Assembly: GCA_002685315.1 (NCBI GenBank)
Contig: NYXJ01000085.1
Location: 1 to 7,131, forward strand
Source: Methanobacteriota archaeon
Lineage (GTDB): Archaea > Thermoplasmatota > Poseidoniia > Poseidoniales > Thalassarchaeaceae
DNA length: 7,131 bases
Direction of reading: 5' to 3'
The position numbers were made by a program, and so were the translations under genes. The notes under the pieces were generated by a model that made no database searches, had not been told where the DNA came from, and worked only from the letters and a program-made list of their open reading frames with translations. Below are positions 1 to 7,067 of this stretch, in pieces; the first letter of the stretch is position 1, and the number at the start of each line of letters is the position of its first letter.

Positions 1-9
1 CTCAATTAC

Positions 10-24
10 AGCAACGTTGTTGCT
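10..24. repeat. Short inverted repeat upstream of the NAD kinase-like gene
   Basis: Two 6-base arms, AGCAAC (10-15) and GTTGCT (19-24), are perfect reverse complements around a 3-base centre. The inner CAACGTTG (12-19) is itself an 8-base palindrome. It could be the end of a terminator of a gene outside the window, or a regulator site just before the kinase promoter. It is short and sits at the window edge, so the function is unknown. Confidence 0.3.
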
Positions 25-28
25 ATAT
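24..28 (+). promoter_or_regulatory. Possible weak TATA element for the NAD kinase-like gene
   Basis: TATAT at 24-28 is the only TATA-like run before this gene. An archaeal TATA box places transcription start about 26 bases downstream, here near 50-53. That would give a leader of under 20 bases carrying the purine-rich ribosome-binding site at 52-61 before the GTG at 69. It would be incompatible with translation from the ATG at 27. No clear BRE is seen, so this is weak. Confidence 0.25.
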
Positions 29-51
29 GCGATGTCCATTTAGAGGGAATC

Positions 52-61
52 AGGAAGGGGG
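52..61 (+). promoter_or_regulatory. Ribosome-binding site deciding the GTG start of the NAD kinase-like gene
   Basis: AGGAAGGGGG is purine-rich and resembles the Shine-Dalgarno AGGAGGTGATCC, the exact complement of the 16S 3' end present in this same window. It lies 7 bases before GTG at 69, a normal spacing. No comparable site precedes the ATG at 27. Confidence 0.5.
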
Positions 62-68
62 CGTTAGG

Positions 69-962
69 GTGTCGCAAAATATTCTAGTCGTGTATAAAAA
101 AAACTTCGAAGATGTCCATGATGAAGCATTAGAAATTGTAAAAAATACTCTAGAAGATATAAGCAAAGACCTTGATATCAAGGTGAACTATTCCGCAAGA
201 GAAAAAGTTAGTCGTGAAGATTTCATTGGTAGAGATTTAGTTGTAGTGTTGGGAGGTGACGGGACTCTAACATCAATTGCTCATTCTGTTGATGAGAAAA
301 CACCAGTAATGGGTGTAAATAGTCATCCAAGAGAAATGGATAACGACGGTTCATATGGATTCTACATGGGCAGTGACCCAATTAATTTCGGAGAAGATAT
401 TCGGAAAGCTCTCTCTAATGATGCAATTGTAAATATTTTACCAAGATTGCAAGCAGAAATTTCTACGACTAGTGGGAATATAATACGCTCGGACCCTGCA
501 TTAAATGATTTATTACTAGCAAACACTCATCAATATCAACCATCGAAATATAGGTTACAAAGAAAAGAAGATGCTAAAAATTCAGAAATTAATTGCATTC
601 AATATTCTTCGGGGTGTTTATTTTCGACATTCCTTGGCCAAGGTGCTTGGTATAGGCATATTAACAACATTGAAGGTACAACTTTCTCTGAAAATGAAAT
701 AGATAACCATTATTTGTTTGTTTCGAGGGATCTTCCTCGAAATGATAGAAGAGATGATGGAACATATTGGGCATGGACCGATCAACCAACTATTTTCACT
801 AGCGACATGCATAGAGGATATGTTGTAGCAGATGGATGGGATGAAACACATTTCACACGGGGCGCAACAATTTCAGTAAGTCTCAATGGACCTTCTCTAA
901 AATTACTAACTTTTAGAAATACAATTTATGATCGTGTATCTTATTGGATTAAATCCAACTAA
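69..962 (+). CDS. NAD kinase-family protein (ATP-NAD kinase-like, closest in style to the NADK2/mitochondrial branch)
   Basis: Probable NAD kinase, phosphorylating NAD(+) to NADP(+) in the cytoplasm. Seen in the sequence, numbering from the GTG at 69 (297 aa): an N-terminal strand ILVVYKK; the family signature LGGDGTL around residues 61-67 with the catalytic Asp; PVMGVNSHP around 79-87; LNDLLLA near 145-151, corresponding to the family NE motif with Asp in place of Glu; [15 protein letters not shown] near 180-194, where the family usually has a DG-x-STPTGSTAY-like loop; and VADG near 253-256, the late DG motif. The SSG/AW style of the third motif recalls NADK2-type enzymes. The reading frame extends upstream to an ATG at 27, but the first 14 residues (MRCPFRGNQEGGVR) are not typical, and a good ribosome-binding site supports GTG at 69. 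The gene converges on aapP with overlapping stop codons. Family membership is clear; exact substrate (NAD versus another dinucleotide) is inferred. Confidence 0.8.
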   Translation: MSQNILVVYKKNFEDVHDEALEIVKNTLEDISKDLDIKVNYSAREKVSREDFIGRDLVVVLGGDGTLTSIAHSVDEKTPVMGVNSHPREMDNDGSYGFYMGSDPINFGEDIRKALSNDAIVNILPRLQAEISTTSGNIIRSDPALNDLLLANTHQYQPSKYRLQRKEDAKNSEINCIQYSSGCLFSTFLGQGAWYRHINNIEGTTFSENEIDNHYLFVSRDLPRNDRRDDGTYWAWTDQPTIFTSDMHRGYVVADGWDETHFTRGATISVSLNGPSLKLLTFRNTIYDRVSYWIKSN

Positions 963-1702
963 AGTATCTGTTGAAGGAACAATTTTGTCCTTTCATGCTC
1001 AGGATTATCAAAGAATACGTCAGGAGTATTTTCTTCAATTAATAATCCCTCATCAAAAAGAATTACTCGGTCTGCAACTTCCTTAGCGAAACCCATCTCG
1101 TGAGTAACTACAATCATAGTTACATCTTCTCTTGCTAAGTCAATCATAACATCAAGTACTTCCTTAATCATCTCAGGATCTAAAGCCGAAGTTGGTTCAT
1201 CGAATAACATAATTTTAGGATCCATTGCTAATGCCCTAGCAATAGCAACACGCTGTTGCTGACCTCCAGAAAGTTCACTTGGATATTTGTAAGCCTGTTC
1301 AGGTATTCCTACACGACCTAGTAATTCCAGAGCCTTTGCTTCTGATTCTCGCTTTGACATACCTTTTACTTTCATCGGAGCAAGTGTGATATTTTCCATT
1401 ATGGTCAAATGAGGGAATAAATTAAATTGCTGGAATACAAAACCTACTTCTGCTCTAACTTTCTTAAGATCAGCAACAGTTGTATCATCATCGATATTTA
1501 TTCCATCAATACATACTGTGCCCGCACTATGAGGTTGAAGCCTATTCAAGGTTCTAATGAATGTTGATTTTCCTGAACCAGATGGTCCAAGTACCACAAT
1601 AATTTCACCTCTCCTTACTTTCATATCAATTCCCTTTAGCGCCCAAAAATCGCCAAAATTAACCTTAACACCTTTAGTTTCTATAATTACTTCATCACTC
1701 AT
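959..1702 (-). CDS. aapP: AapP, general L-amino acid ABC transporter ATP-binding protein
   Basis: Cytoplasmic ATPase that powers amino acid import with AapQ and AapM, working as a dimer. All ABC motifs are intact in 247 residues, the usual length for the GlnQ/HisP/AapP family: Walker [10 protein letters not shown] (39-47), Q-loop [11 protein letters not shown] (from 90), signature LSGGQQQR (144-151), Walker B IMLFDE (164-169), D-loop SALD (172-175) and H-loop His201 in VTHEMGFA. The Q-loop context and HEMGFA are typical of polar amino acid transporters. The ATG overlaps the aapM stop (ATGA, 1699-1702), and a strong ribosome-binding site lies inside the end of aapM. The sequence alone cannot separate AapP from GlnQ; the name rests on the AapJ, AapQ and AapM neighbours. 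It ends at TAG 959-961, overlapping the TAA of the convergent NAD kinase-like gene, so there is no room for a separate terminator. Confidence 0.95.
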   Translation of the reverse strand: MSDEVIIETKGVKVNFGDFWALKGIDMKVRRGEIIVVLGPSGSGKSTFIRTLNRLQPHSAGTVCIDGINIDDDTTVADLKKVRAEVGFVFQQFNLFPHLTIMENITLAPMKVKGMSKRESEAKALELLGRVGIPEQAYKYPSELSGGQQQRVAIARALAMDPKIMLFDEPTSALDPEMIKEVLDVMIDLAREDVTMIVVTHEMGFAKEVADRVILFDEGLLIEENTPDVFFDNPEHERTKLFLQQIL

Positions 1703-3225
1703 GCTGCTTCTCCTCCTCCTTCGTTTGTTAGACCTAATCCTTTCTCAATTCTCATTGAAATTCTAGAAAGGTAGAATGCGAATATCCAGAATACCAATGC
1801 TGTGACATATAATGGCTCCAGGAAGTCTCCTAAGTAACCAGGAGACGTATTTGGTAAATCTTTAGCTAACTTAAAGAAATCTAAGATGTTAATGATAAAC
1901 AGCAAAGTCGTATCTTTCCATAAACCAATGAATACACTGACTATTGATGGTAAAGTAGTTCTAACTGCATTTGGCAATTCAACCTGTAGTTTTGTTTGCA
2001 TTGGAGAAAGGCCTAGTGCTAATGCTGCTTCTTTTTGACCACTGTCTACTGATTGTAATCCGCCACGTAATACTTCAGCGATATAACATCCTCCAAACAG
2101 ACCGAATATCAGCAACATACGCATAATATCTTCGATATCCATAAATGGATCAATAATATCTGGGAGTAAGAACACGGCGAAATAAAGCCAGCAAATTAAC
2201 GGACCTGAACGAACTGTCTCAATTAACGCAACTGAAGGATACTTGAAGAATGGTAATTCACTTTGTCGACCGAATGCTAGAACTACTCCTACACCAAAAC
2301 CAAGAACACAACCGGCAGTTGCCACTATTAAGTTCACGAAAATACCTCCCCATTGAGATGCTTCAACGCCTCCACATCGAGTCAATTGAATATTTTCTGA
2401 GGAGGAAATTCCAAAGACATCAGCGCATAACTCTTGAACCGCCTCTGGAGGATTCATTATGAACACTGCAAAGAAGAATACGAAAACAGAACTTAATGCT
2501 AAATATGATCTTAATTTATTTGCTTTATATTCTTCATTTATGGAACAATAATAATATGATAATCCGAATGTAATGTAGGATAATATTGTCGCACCAATCA
2601 ACTTCATAACAGGTTCATCAGAGTTGTAATTAATTGCAGTGGGATTCCAAGCGATATATGTTAGAACTCCACAGAATATTGTGAATGGAATGAGGAATTT
2701 GTATGGTTTGTCACCAGTAGTTCCATATGCGGCAGATATGATTGCAAAGGTCAGATAAAGAACGGACCATAACCTCCAACTTTGATTAGGTAAATATGAC
2801 TGAGTGAGGCTCTCTGTCATCAATTGACCCACAATGACAAGAACACGGTTTGCCCAAACTACTTCCCAATCTGCATCGATTAATGCGAAATGTCCAAAGC
2901 CAGATACTACAAGATAAATTATCCAGGCACTGATAATACCAAGTAAAGTAGTTGCAGGGTTTTTTCTAAAAGAAAGCTTCAGAATCGAAGTTACGGTTAG
3001 ATAAACTGCTAAGAAAGTAGCCAAGAAAACTAAGACTGCGAAAATAATTGCTTTAATTGAAGTTCCTTCATCTGATGTAATATTGATGAAAGAGAATAAA
3101 GAATAAATTATAGAAATACCCATTCCAAGATATGTAAAAGAGATATCATTATGATCTTTAACCCAAGGTGAACTAGATTTGCCAATAACTGACTGTTCAA
3201 TGTCTAGTATTTTGTCTTGAATCAT
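1699..3225 (-). CDS. aapM: AapM, general L-amino acid ABC transporter permease
   Basis: Integral membrane permease subunit forming the amino acid channel with AapQ. It has 508 residues with many hydrophobic segments. The C-terminal third (about 285-495) is a HisM-type permease domain. It holds [14 protein letters not shown]...[10 protein letters not shown], the [10 protein letters not shown] segment, and the EAA coupling loop [11 protein letters not shown]...ELPNA at about 398-420 (Glu399, Gly405, Leu417-Pro418), which docks on AapP. The region about 114-155, with [14 protein letters not shown] and LPNQSWRLW, resembles the AapM-specific N-terminal block of bacterial proteins (VVDA...AN...YP...WR), which separates it from shorter HisM/GlnP permeases. 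At 508 aa it is longer than the roughly 380-430 aa I expect for AapM; the extra length is mostly N-terminal membrane sequence. The start overlaps the aapQ stop by 4 bases (ATGA); no strong ribosome-binding site is seen, so translational coupling is likely. Confidence 0.92.
   Translation of the reverse strand: MIQDKILDIEQSVIGKSSSPWVKDHNDISFTYLGMGISIIYSLFSFINITSDEGTSIKAIIFAVLVFLATFLAVYLTVTSILKLSFRKNPATTLLGIISAWIIYLVVSGFGHFALIDADWEVVWANRVLVIVGQLMTESLTQSYLPNQSWRLWSVLYLTFAIISAAYGTTGDKPYKFLIPFTIFCGVLTYIAWNPTAINYNSDEPVMKLIGATILSYITFGLSYYYCSINEEYKANKLRSYLALSSVFVFFFAVFIMNPPEAVQELCADVFGISSSENIQLTRCGGVEASQWGGIFVNLIVATAGCVLGFGVGVVLAFGRQSELPFFKYPSVALIETVRSGPLICWLYFAVFLLPDIIDPFMDIEDIMRMLLIFGLFGGCYIAEVLRGGLQSVDSGQKEAALALGLSPMQTKLQVELPNAVRTTLPSIVSVFIGLWKDTTLLFIINILDFFKLAKDLPNTSPGYLGDFLEPLYVTALVFWIFAFYLSRISMRIEKGLGLTNEGGGEAA
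1710..1721 (-). promoter_or_regulatory. Ribosome-binding site of aapP within the 3' end of aapM
   Basis: On the minus strand AAGGAGGAGGAG is read just before aapP. The nearest GGAGG ends 9 bases before the ATG. It is a strong match to the complement of the 16S 3' end. The same bases encode the Gly-rich C-terminus of AapM (GGGEAA), so one stretch serves both genes and suggests high, coupled translation of the ATPase. Confidence 0.7.
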
Positions 3226-5441
3226 ATTTTCACGCTCGTTACTCTGGCATTAAACCAATTCATTACAGCAGAGATCATTAGACTTCCAAACTGATAAGTT
3301 ACTAGAAGGAGGAGGAATAATGGGATTAATTTTCCAACATTGTTAGCCATAACTAAGAATTGATAGAATACATCATTATATGCTACAATAATTGCTAAAC
3401 TAGAATTTTTCCATACATTCATGAATTGATTATTTAGCAATGGAATCATACTTCTAAGAGCCTGTGGTAGAATTACCAATCGTAATCTTTGGAATGGACT
3501 TAGGCCAAGTGAAATTGCTGCCTCTACTTGACCTCTGGGTAATGCCTGGATACTCCCACGAACAATTTCAGCAACTACTGATGCAGTAAATAGAGTTAGC
3601 CCTAGTATCATTGCTGTGAATGCAGGTGTAATCTCAAATCCTTTCCCTTCGGCAAAGCGCCATGAACCTGAGGAGGTGAGAGAGGGTTTGAGTAACTCAG
3701 GATGAGAAAATCCTGCTGAAACCGCAATACCTATGGCGACAGCTGCGGAAATAGTCCAAATTGTAAATGACCTACGCAACCCTTTTTCAGAGTCATCAAT
3801 AACCATCTCATTGATACCCGAATCATCAACATTAGTGTAAACTAATAGTGAATAAATCACGATTAATACTCCGATAATACAGCTTAAACCTCCTGACGCG
3901 GAAGTGAAGAATGGGTATGACATTATTGCGAAAACAAAAATTGAAATTAATACTAATAAGTCGGTCATAAGAGATTCAAACTTCCAACTAAAAACATGAA
4001 ATGGCCGTTGAATCAAATTCCTCTTTGAATCATTGACTTTGCGAGGTTCTACTCTTGACGTTTGGCGCATAATTATTTTCACTAGGCCGAGAAGCATCAA
4101 ACCAATGAATATTCTAGAGTGATCTGCTACAGTAGTAAACCATATTCCTTGATTACTGTAATAAATTAGGCCGAAAATTTCTTTTTCTTCGGAAAATAAG
4201 GGTAACTTATGTCCCATTTGAGTCGCTATTAGGAAAAGGAGAACTGCTAATGGAAGATTACGGAAAATTTCCACATAAACAGTGCCCAATGTTGAGGCTA
4301 ATTTATTCGATGAAAGTCTTGTAACTCCTACAATTATTCCCAAAATTGTACATAAAAATATACTTAGAAGAGTGACCCGAGCAGAGTTAATAATAGCTGC
4401 TTTATAGAAAAGCCATCTAGAATCTGCACCAGGTTCAACCTCAAAAGGCCATGTGTTCACTCTGAACGTGTTTCCTTGAGTCATGAAATCGTATGCTAAT
4501 TCCCATCTATTTCTCATCACAGTGTCCGGATGATTAAGTAGGAATAAGAAACGTAATAATAGATATAAGAGTAAAGGTAGTAAAACCATGAATACAATAG
4601 CAGTACTACGATGTTGTTGGACTGAAGGTTTGAATTGTTCTTGAGATAAATTAATCGACCAATAAGTCACATTTATCAATAGAATTAGAGATAGTATCGC
4701 GATTAAGTTATCTGATAATAAAGGAATCATAGATATATTGAATACTAGTATTGCGAAGAATATAATTGAAATAATGGAAAGATATTCTCCTATGTAGGTT
4801 TTGAAGGATCTATAGTTGCTGAGGAAATCTTTACTAAAGACACTAGCGATGTTATTTTGAATTAATAAAAATGAAGTTAAAACTGAACCACCTATGATGA
4901 AGAACATGATTCCAGTAGTTGATAATTCTAACATTGGGACTAAGAAATAAGATACAATAAACATTATCATAGCAAATAATGAAGAATAATGTCCTCTAAA
5001 TAAGAATCCTACAAATAGTCCACCGAAGAGACCGAATGATGACCCTTTCAATAGTGAAGTAAAAATAGAAAGTACAGAAGATGAACCATTTACAAAAATA
5101 CTAAGAAGACCGAAAAACACAATCCATAAGTACATATTCAAGAAAATATCATATTTGGACTCAGAAGATTTACTAAGATTATTAGAAGATTGAAAGAGAT
5201 TGGAAAATTCATTTTGGATTAGTAAATATGAGATTAATAGAAATCCACCAACTGATAAAATTAAACTTTCATTGGAATAGTATGCAATATTCTGCTGCAC
5301 TCCTCCAAATGACAAATCTCGAGACATTTGTGTAACATAATCTACAGAGTAGGTCAGGAACTTATTTGCATAAAACCAATAAAATATAGCCCCGATTAAA
5401 AAATAATGAAAACGGCGAGGGACTAAAGAAGAATATTTCAT
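3222..5441 (-). CDS. aapQ: AapQ-type general L-amino acid ABC transporter permease with a long N-terminal membrane extension
   Basis: Second permease subunit of the amino acid importer. The ATG at 5441 (739 aa) is chosen because GGTGAT lies 4 bases before it and matches the complement of the 16S 3' end; the in-frame GTG at 5450 falls inside that site. The C-terminal part (about 340-735) is a HisM-type permease: ADSRWLFYKAAIINSARVTL, then YVEIFRNLPLAVLLFL, a basic loop near 459-480, a long middle stretch, TASVVAEIVRGSIQALPRGQ, and the EAA loop VEAAISLGLSP...ILPQA (about 639-661) that contacts AapP. The typical AapQ is about 400 aa. Here roughly 300 extra N-terminal residues hold about eight or nine hydrophobic segments of no family I recognise. 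The segment at about 40-60 (RDLSFGGVQQNIAYYSNES) faintly resembles the normal AapQ N-terminus, so the extra part may be an insertion after it. The gene looks more AT-rich than aapJ. Confidence 0.88.
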   Translation of the reverse strand: MKYSSLVPRRFHYFLIGAIFYWFYANKFLTYSVDYVTQMSRDLSFGGVQQNIAYYSNESLILSVGGFLLISYLLIQNEFSNLFQSSNNLSKSSESKYDIFLNMYLWIVFFGLLSIFVNGSSSVLSIFTSLLKGSSFGLFGGLFVGFLFRGHYSSLFAMIMFIVSYFLVPMLELSTTGIMFFIIGGSVLTSFLLIQNNIASVFSKDFLSNYRSFKTYIGEYLSIISIIFFAILVFNISMIPLLSDNLIAILSLILLINVTYWSINLSQEQFKPSVQQHRSTAIVFMVLLPLLLYLLLRFLFLLNHPDTVMRNRWELAYDFMTQGNTFRVNTWPFEVEPGADSRWLFYKAAIINSARVTLLSIFLCTILGIIVGVTRLSSNKLASTLGTVYVEIFRNLPLAVLLFLIATQMGHKLPLFSEEKEIFGLIYYSNQGIWFTTVADHSRIFIGLMLLGLVKIIMRQTSRVEPRKVNDSKRNLIQRPFHVFSWKFESLMTDLLVLISIFVFAIMSYPFFTSASGGLSCIIGVLIVIYSLLVYTNVDDSGINEMVIDDSEKGLRRSFTIWTISAAVAIGIAVSAGFSHPELLKPSLTSSGSWRFAEGKGFEITPAFTAMILGLTLFTASVVAEIVRGSIQALPRGQVEAAISLGLSPFQRLRLVILPQALRSMIPLLNNQFMNVWKNSSLAIIVAYNDVFYQFLVMANNVGKLIPLFLLLLVTYQFGSLMISAVMNWFNARVTSVKI

Positions 5442-5445
5442 TGAT

Positions 5446-5451
5446 ATCACC
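5446..5451 (-). promoter_or_regulatory. Ribosome-binding site deciding the aapQ start
   Basis: Minus-strand GGTGAT is an exact piece of AGGAGGTGATCC, the complement of the 16S 3' end in this window, and sits 4 bases before the ATG at 5441. It overlaps a GTG (5448-5450) that would otherwise be the first start of the frame, which argues for the ATG. Confidence 0.5.
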
Positions 5452-5463
5452 GAAAATAAAGAG

Positions 5464-5494
5464 ACCCCTGGAGGAGTTTACCCCCTCCAGAGGT
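5464..5494 (-). terminator. Stem-loop between aapJ and aapQ, likely partial terminator or mRNA-stabilising hairpin
   Basis: The arms at 5464-5476 and 5482-5494 pair over 13 positions (two as G-U in the minus-strand RNA), with a 5-base loop. CTGGAGG and CCTCCAG form the core. A U-rich stretch (UCUCUUUAUUUUC) follows toward aapQ. An outer pairing of 5451-5456 with 5494-5499 (CGAAAA/TTTTCG) could extend it, sharing position 5494. The position between a binding-protein gene and its permease genes is the classic place for a hairpin that keeps binding-protein mRNA more abundant than the downstream message. Partial read-through is inferred, because aapQ, aapM and aapP show no promoter of their own that I can see. 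Confidence 0.75.
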
Positions 5495-5529
5495 TTTCGT
5501 AATTCCGTCTGAGTTATTCAGTTACCTGA

Positions 5530-6777
5530 TTAACGCATTGGAGGAGCGAACTGAAGTCCACCCTCTGAAACGAGAGCGTTAGCAGTTCCTGCTCTTGAAA
5601 TCAAGCAGCCAGTCATAGCGTCTGAACCGCTTGTTCCATCATATGAACCGTCACAGAATGCGTCGTCATATGCCTCACCATAGTTTCCAGATGCAGCTAA
5701 TACTGCTTGCATCCATGTACCAGCTACTGGATTATCAGTTGTACCTAGACCTAGGTCAGATGTTAATAATCTGCACATACCTGGGTCAGTAATTGCTCCA
5801 CCAGCAGATGTTTCATCTACATCAGTAGTAGCAGGATCATCTTCAACAGCAGGTGTTAGTGCACAGGAAGATACAGCCATATCTGCAGCGTTAGCAGCAG
5901 TTACGCCCATTTCTTCAGCAGTAATCATTCCATACCATACCCATGCAACAACGTCCTTGAAATCAGAATCGCCGTCACGTGTAGCAGCCCCTAGAGGTTC
6001 CTTTGAAAGAAGTTCAGAAGCAATCCATGTGCCGTCAGCGATAGAACCATCGTTGTCTAGTGCCCACTTCTTTGCAACCATAGCAGACATGTCACCAGTG
6101 AATGCATCGCACTCGCCAGAAATTAGTTTGTCAGTTGCTTCAGCAGCATCAGCAGTCCCTACAGATGTGAAATCAATTCCACGGGATGAGAACCAGTCTT
6201 GCATGTTTCCTTCAGTAGTTGTACCTACACCAACACAGATGTTTGCACCATCTAATCCAGTAGCTGAGTTACCTGCCTCTGCAGCACCGAAAGCATCTTC
6301 ACGGACTAAGATACCTTGTCCATCGAAGAAGTTCATACCAGCGAAATCAGCGTTTAGATCTGCATCACGGCTTGTAGTCCAAGTTGTGGTACGGATTAGA
6401 ACGTCGATTGTTCCAGAGGATAGTTTGTCAAATCTGTCCGAGCCTGAAGCAGGGATGTATTCAACACCAGTATCTGGATTTAGTCCAATAGCAGCAGCAA
6501 CAGCTCTACAGTAAGCAATATCTAGACCAGAGCGAACTCCTGTTGTAGCATCCAAGTAACCCATTCCATATTGGGATTCCTTAACACCACATTTCATAGA
6601 TCCACGATCTACAATTGTGTCCATAGTACTTACTGGTGTTGTATCTGCAACACCCGCGGCGTATCCATTATCATAGCTAGTATCAACGTCATCTTGTGTG
6701 ACGTCAGATCCAGCACAGCCCGCTAGGGCTGCAGTCATCATTAACAGCATCATAGTTGTAGCGAGTAAACTTCGCAT
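5530..6777 (-). CDS. aapJ: AapJ, general L-amino acid-binding lipoprotein of the ABC transporter
   Basis: Extracytoplasmic receptor that captures L-amino acids and delivers them to AapQ/AapM. The start at 6777 gives 415 aa beginning MRSLLATTMM, a hydrophobic segment and the lipobox LAGC with Cys21, so the mature protein is probably lipid-anchored. Frame-matching AapJ signatures (numbering from this start) are: MDTIVDRGSMKCGV near 52-65; GLDIAYCRAVAAAIG; the RTTTWTTSRD ligand segment near 129-138; FAGMNFFDGQG; ICVGVGTTTE near 180-189; SKEPLGAATRDGD; AEEMGVTAANAADM; SGNYGEAYDD; and the ending GGLQFAPPMR, close to the usual GGL-YAPP-R. AapJ is normally about 340 aa. The excess is an Asp-rich linker after the lipobox (about 22-48) and an acidic, cysteine-bracketed stretch near 305-391. 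The frame runs on to an ATG at 6834, but that would place the promoter inside the gene and bury the signal peptide. Base composition looks less AT-rich than the permease genes, as expected for a highly expressed protein. Confidence 0.95.
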   Translation of the reverse strand: MRSLLATTMMLLMMTAALAGCAGSDVTQDDVDTSYDNGYAAGVADTTPVSTMDTIVDRGSMKCGVKESQYGMGYLDATTGVRSGLDIAYCRAVAAAIGLNPDTGVEYIPASGSDRFDKLSSGTIDVLIRTTTWTTSRDADLNADFAGMNFFDGQGILVREDAFGAAEAGNSATGLDGANICVGVGTTTEGNMQDWFSSRGIDFTSVGTADAAEATDKLISGECDAFTGDMSAMVAKKWALDNDGSIADGTWIASELLSKEPLGAATRDGDSDFKDVVAWVWYGMITAEEMGVTAANAADMAVSSCALTPAVEDDPATTDVDETSAGGAITDPGMCRLLTSDLGLGTTDNPVAGTWMQAVLAASGNYGEAYDDAFCDGSYDGTSGSDAMTGCLISRAGTANALVSEGGLQFAPPMR

Positions 6778-6798
6778 GTCCCTTCTAGAACATATAGC

Positions 6799-6814
6799 AA
6801 ATATATACTTTCGC
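6799..6814 (-). promoter_or_regulatory. Archaeal BRE/TATA promoter of aapJ, probably leaderless
   Basis: The minus strand reads GCGAAAG (6814-6808), a BRE-like purine run, directly followed by TATATATTT (6807-6799). The TATA centre is about 27 bases from the A of the ATG at 6777, so transcription should begin at or next to the start codon. Consistent with a leaderless message, there is no properly spaced ribosome-binding site (only AAGGG, ending 2 bases before the ATG). A second TATA-like run lies further upstream (about 6884-6892) and could give a longer transcript. Confidence 0.65.
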
Positions 6815-6991
6815 ACAGATGTGAATAAACTCACTGATTTGAATATGTTGTTAAGAAAAATGATATTAGAGCCGCATTGTATCTAAAATATAAAAAATAA
6901 CATTGATAAAAAATATCACGAATATTAATAATTCAAAGAAAATCAATGTAAATAGGAGGTTTTGAGAAAATATAGAGCTAACGCTAATACT
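6815..6991. other. AT-rich spacer between the 16S trailer and the aapJ promoter
   Basis: No gene, tRNA or 23S sequence is recognisable here. It holds an 8-base inverted repeat, ACATTGAT (6900-6907) and ATCAATGT (6942-6949), 34 bases apart. Inside it is a smaller AATAT/ATATT pair (6912-6926) around CACGA. These could be operator elements for aapJ, but their AT-rich make-up makes chance likely. Confidence 0.4.
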
Positions 6992-7045
6992 AAAAAAATA
7001 TAGAAAGAAAGGTTGGAAAGAGTAGGATGCCGAAGCATCCTACTC
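6992..7045 (-). terminator. 16S rRNA trailer hairpin and U-tract terminator
   Basis: The arms GAGTAGGATGC and GCATCCTACTC (7020-7030 and 7035-7045) form a perfect 11-bp stem. On the transcribed minus strand the loop reads TTCG, an exceptionally stable tetraloop. Downstream the RNA is U-rich (CUUUCC, CUUUCUUUCU) and ends in seven U at 6998-6992, the signal archaeal polymerase needs to stop. This suggests transcription of the 16S gene ends here. A smaller stem (CTCGG and CCGGG around AAAA, 7048-7061) lies between it and the mature 16S end and may be part of the processing region. Confidence 0.75.
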
Positions 7046-7067
7046 CCCCCGGTTTTCCGAGTTTCTT

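Noticed and set aside
618..851. 77-residue minus-strand frame within the NAD kinase-like gene
   Set aside because: It is antisense to a gene with family motifs, shows no domain, and has no operon partner; it is a chance frame.
5957..6514. 185-residue open frame on the plus strand opposite aapJ
   Set aside because: It lies entirely antisense to a clearly conserved binding protein, its translation is rich in Ser/Pro/Ala as expected for a shadow frame, and no ribosome-binding site or domain is seen.
6778..6834. N-terminal 19-residue extension of AapJ from the ATG at 6834
   Set aside because: It would put the TATA box within coding sequence and push the lipoprotein signal peptide inward behind charged residues (SRRD); the ATG at 6777 fits both promoter spacing and signal peptide.
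6900..6949. 8-base inverted repeat as an operator or attachment site
   Set aside because: The DNA is extremely AT-rich, the arms are 34 bases apart, and there is no integrase or regulator gene in the window; listed only as part of the spacer.
6951..6975. TAGGAGGT followed by TTGAG on the plus strand, looking like a ribosome-binding site with a TTG start
   Set aside because: The spacing to TTG is only about two bases and the frame closes after four codons (TAG at 6973-6975). On the minus strand it reads CCTCC in non-coding spacer. Probably chance.
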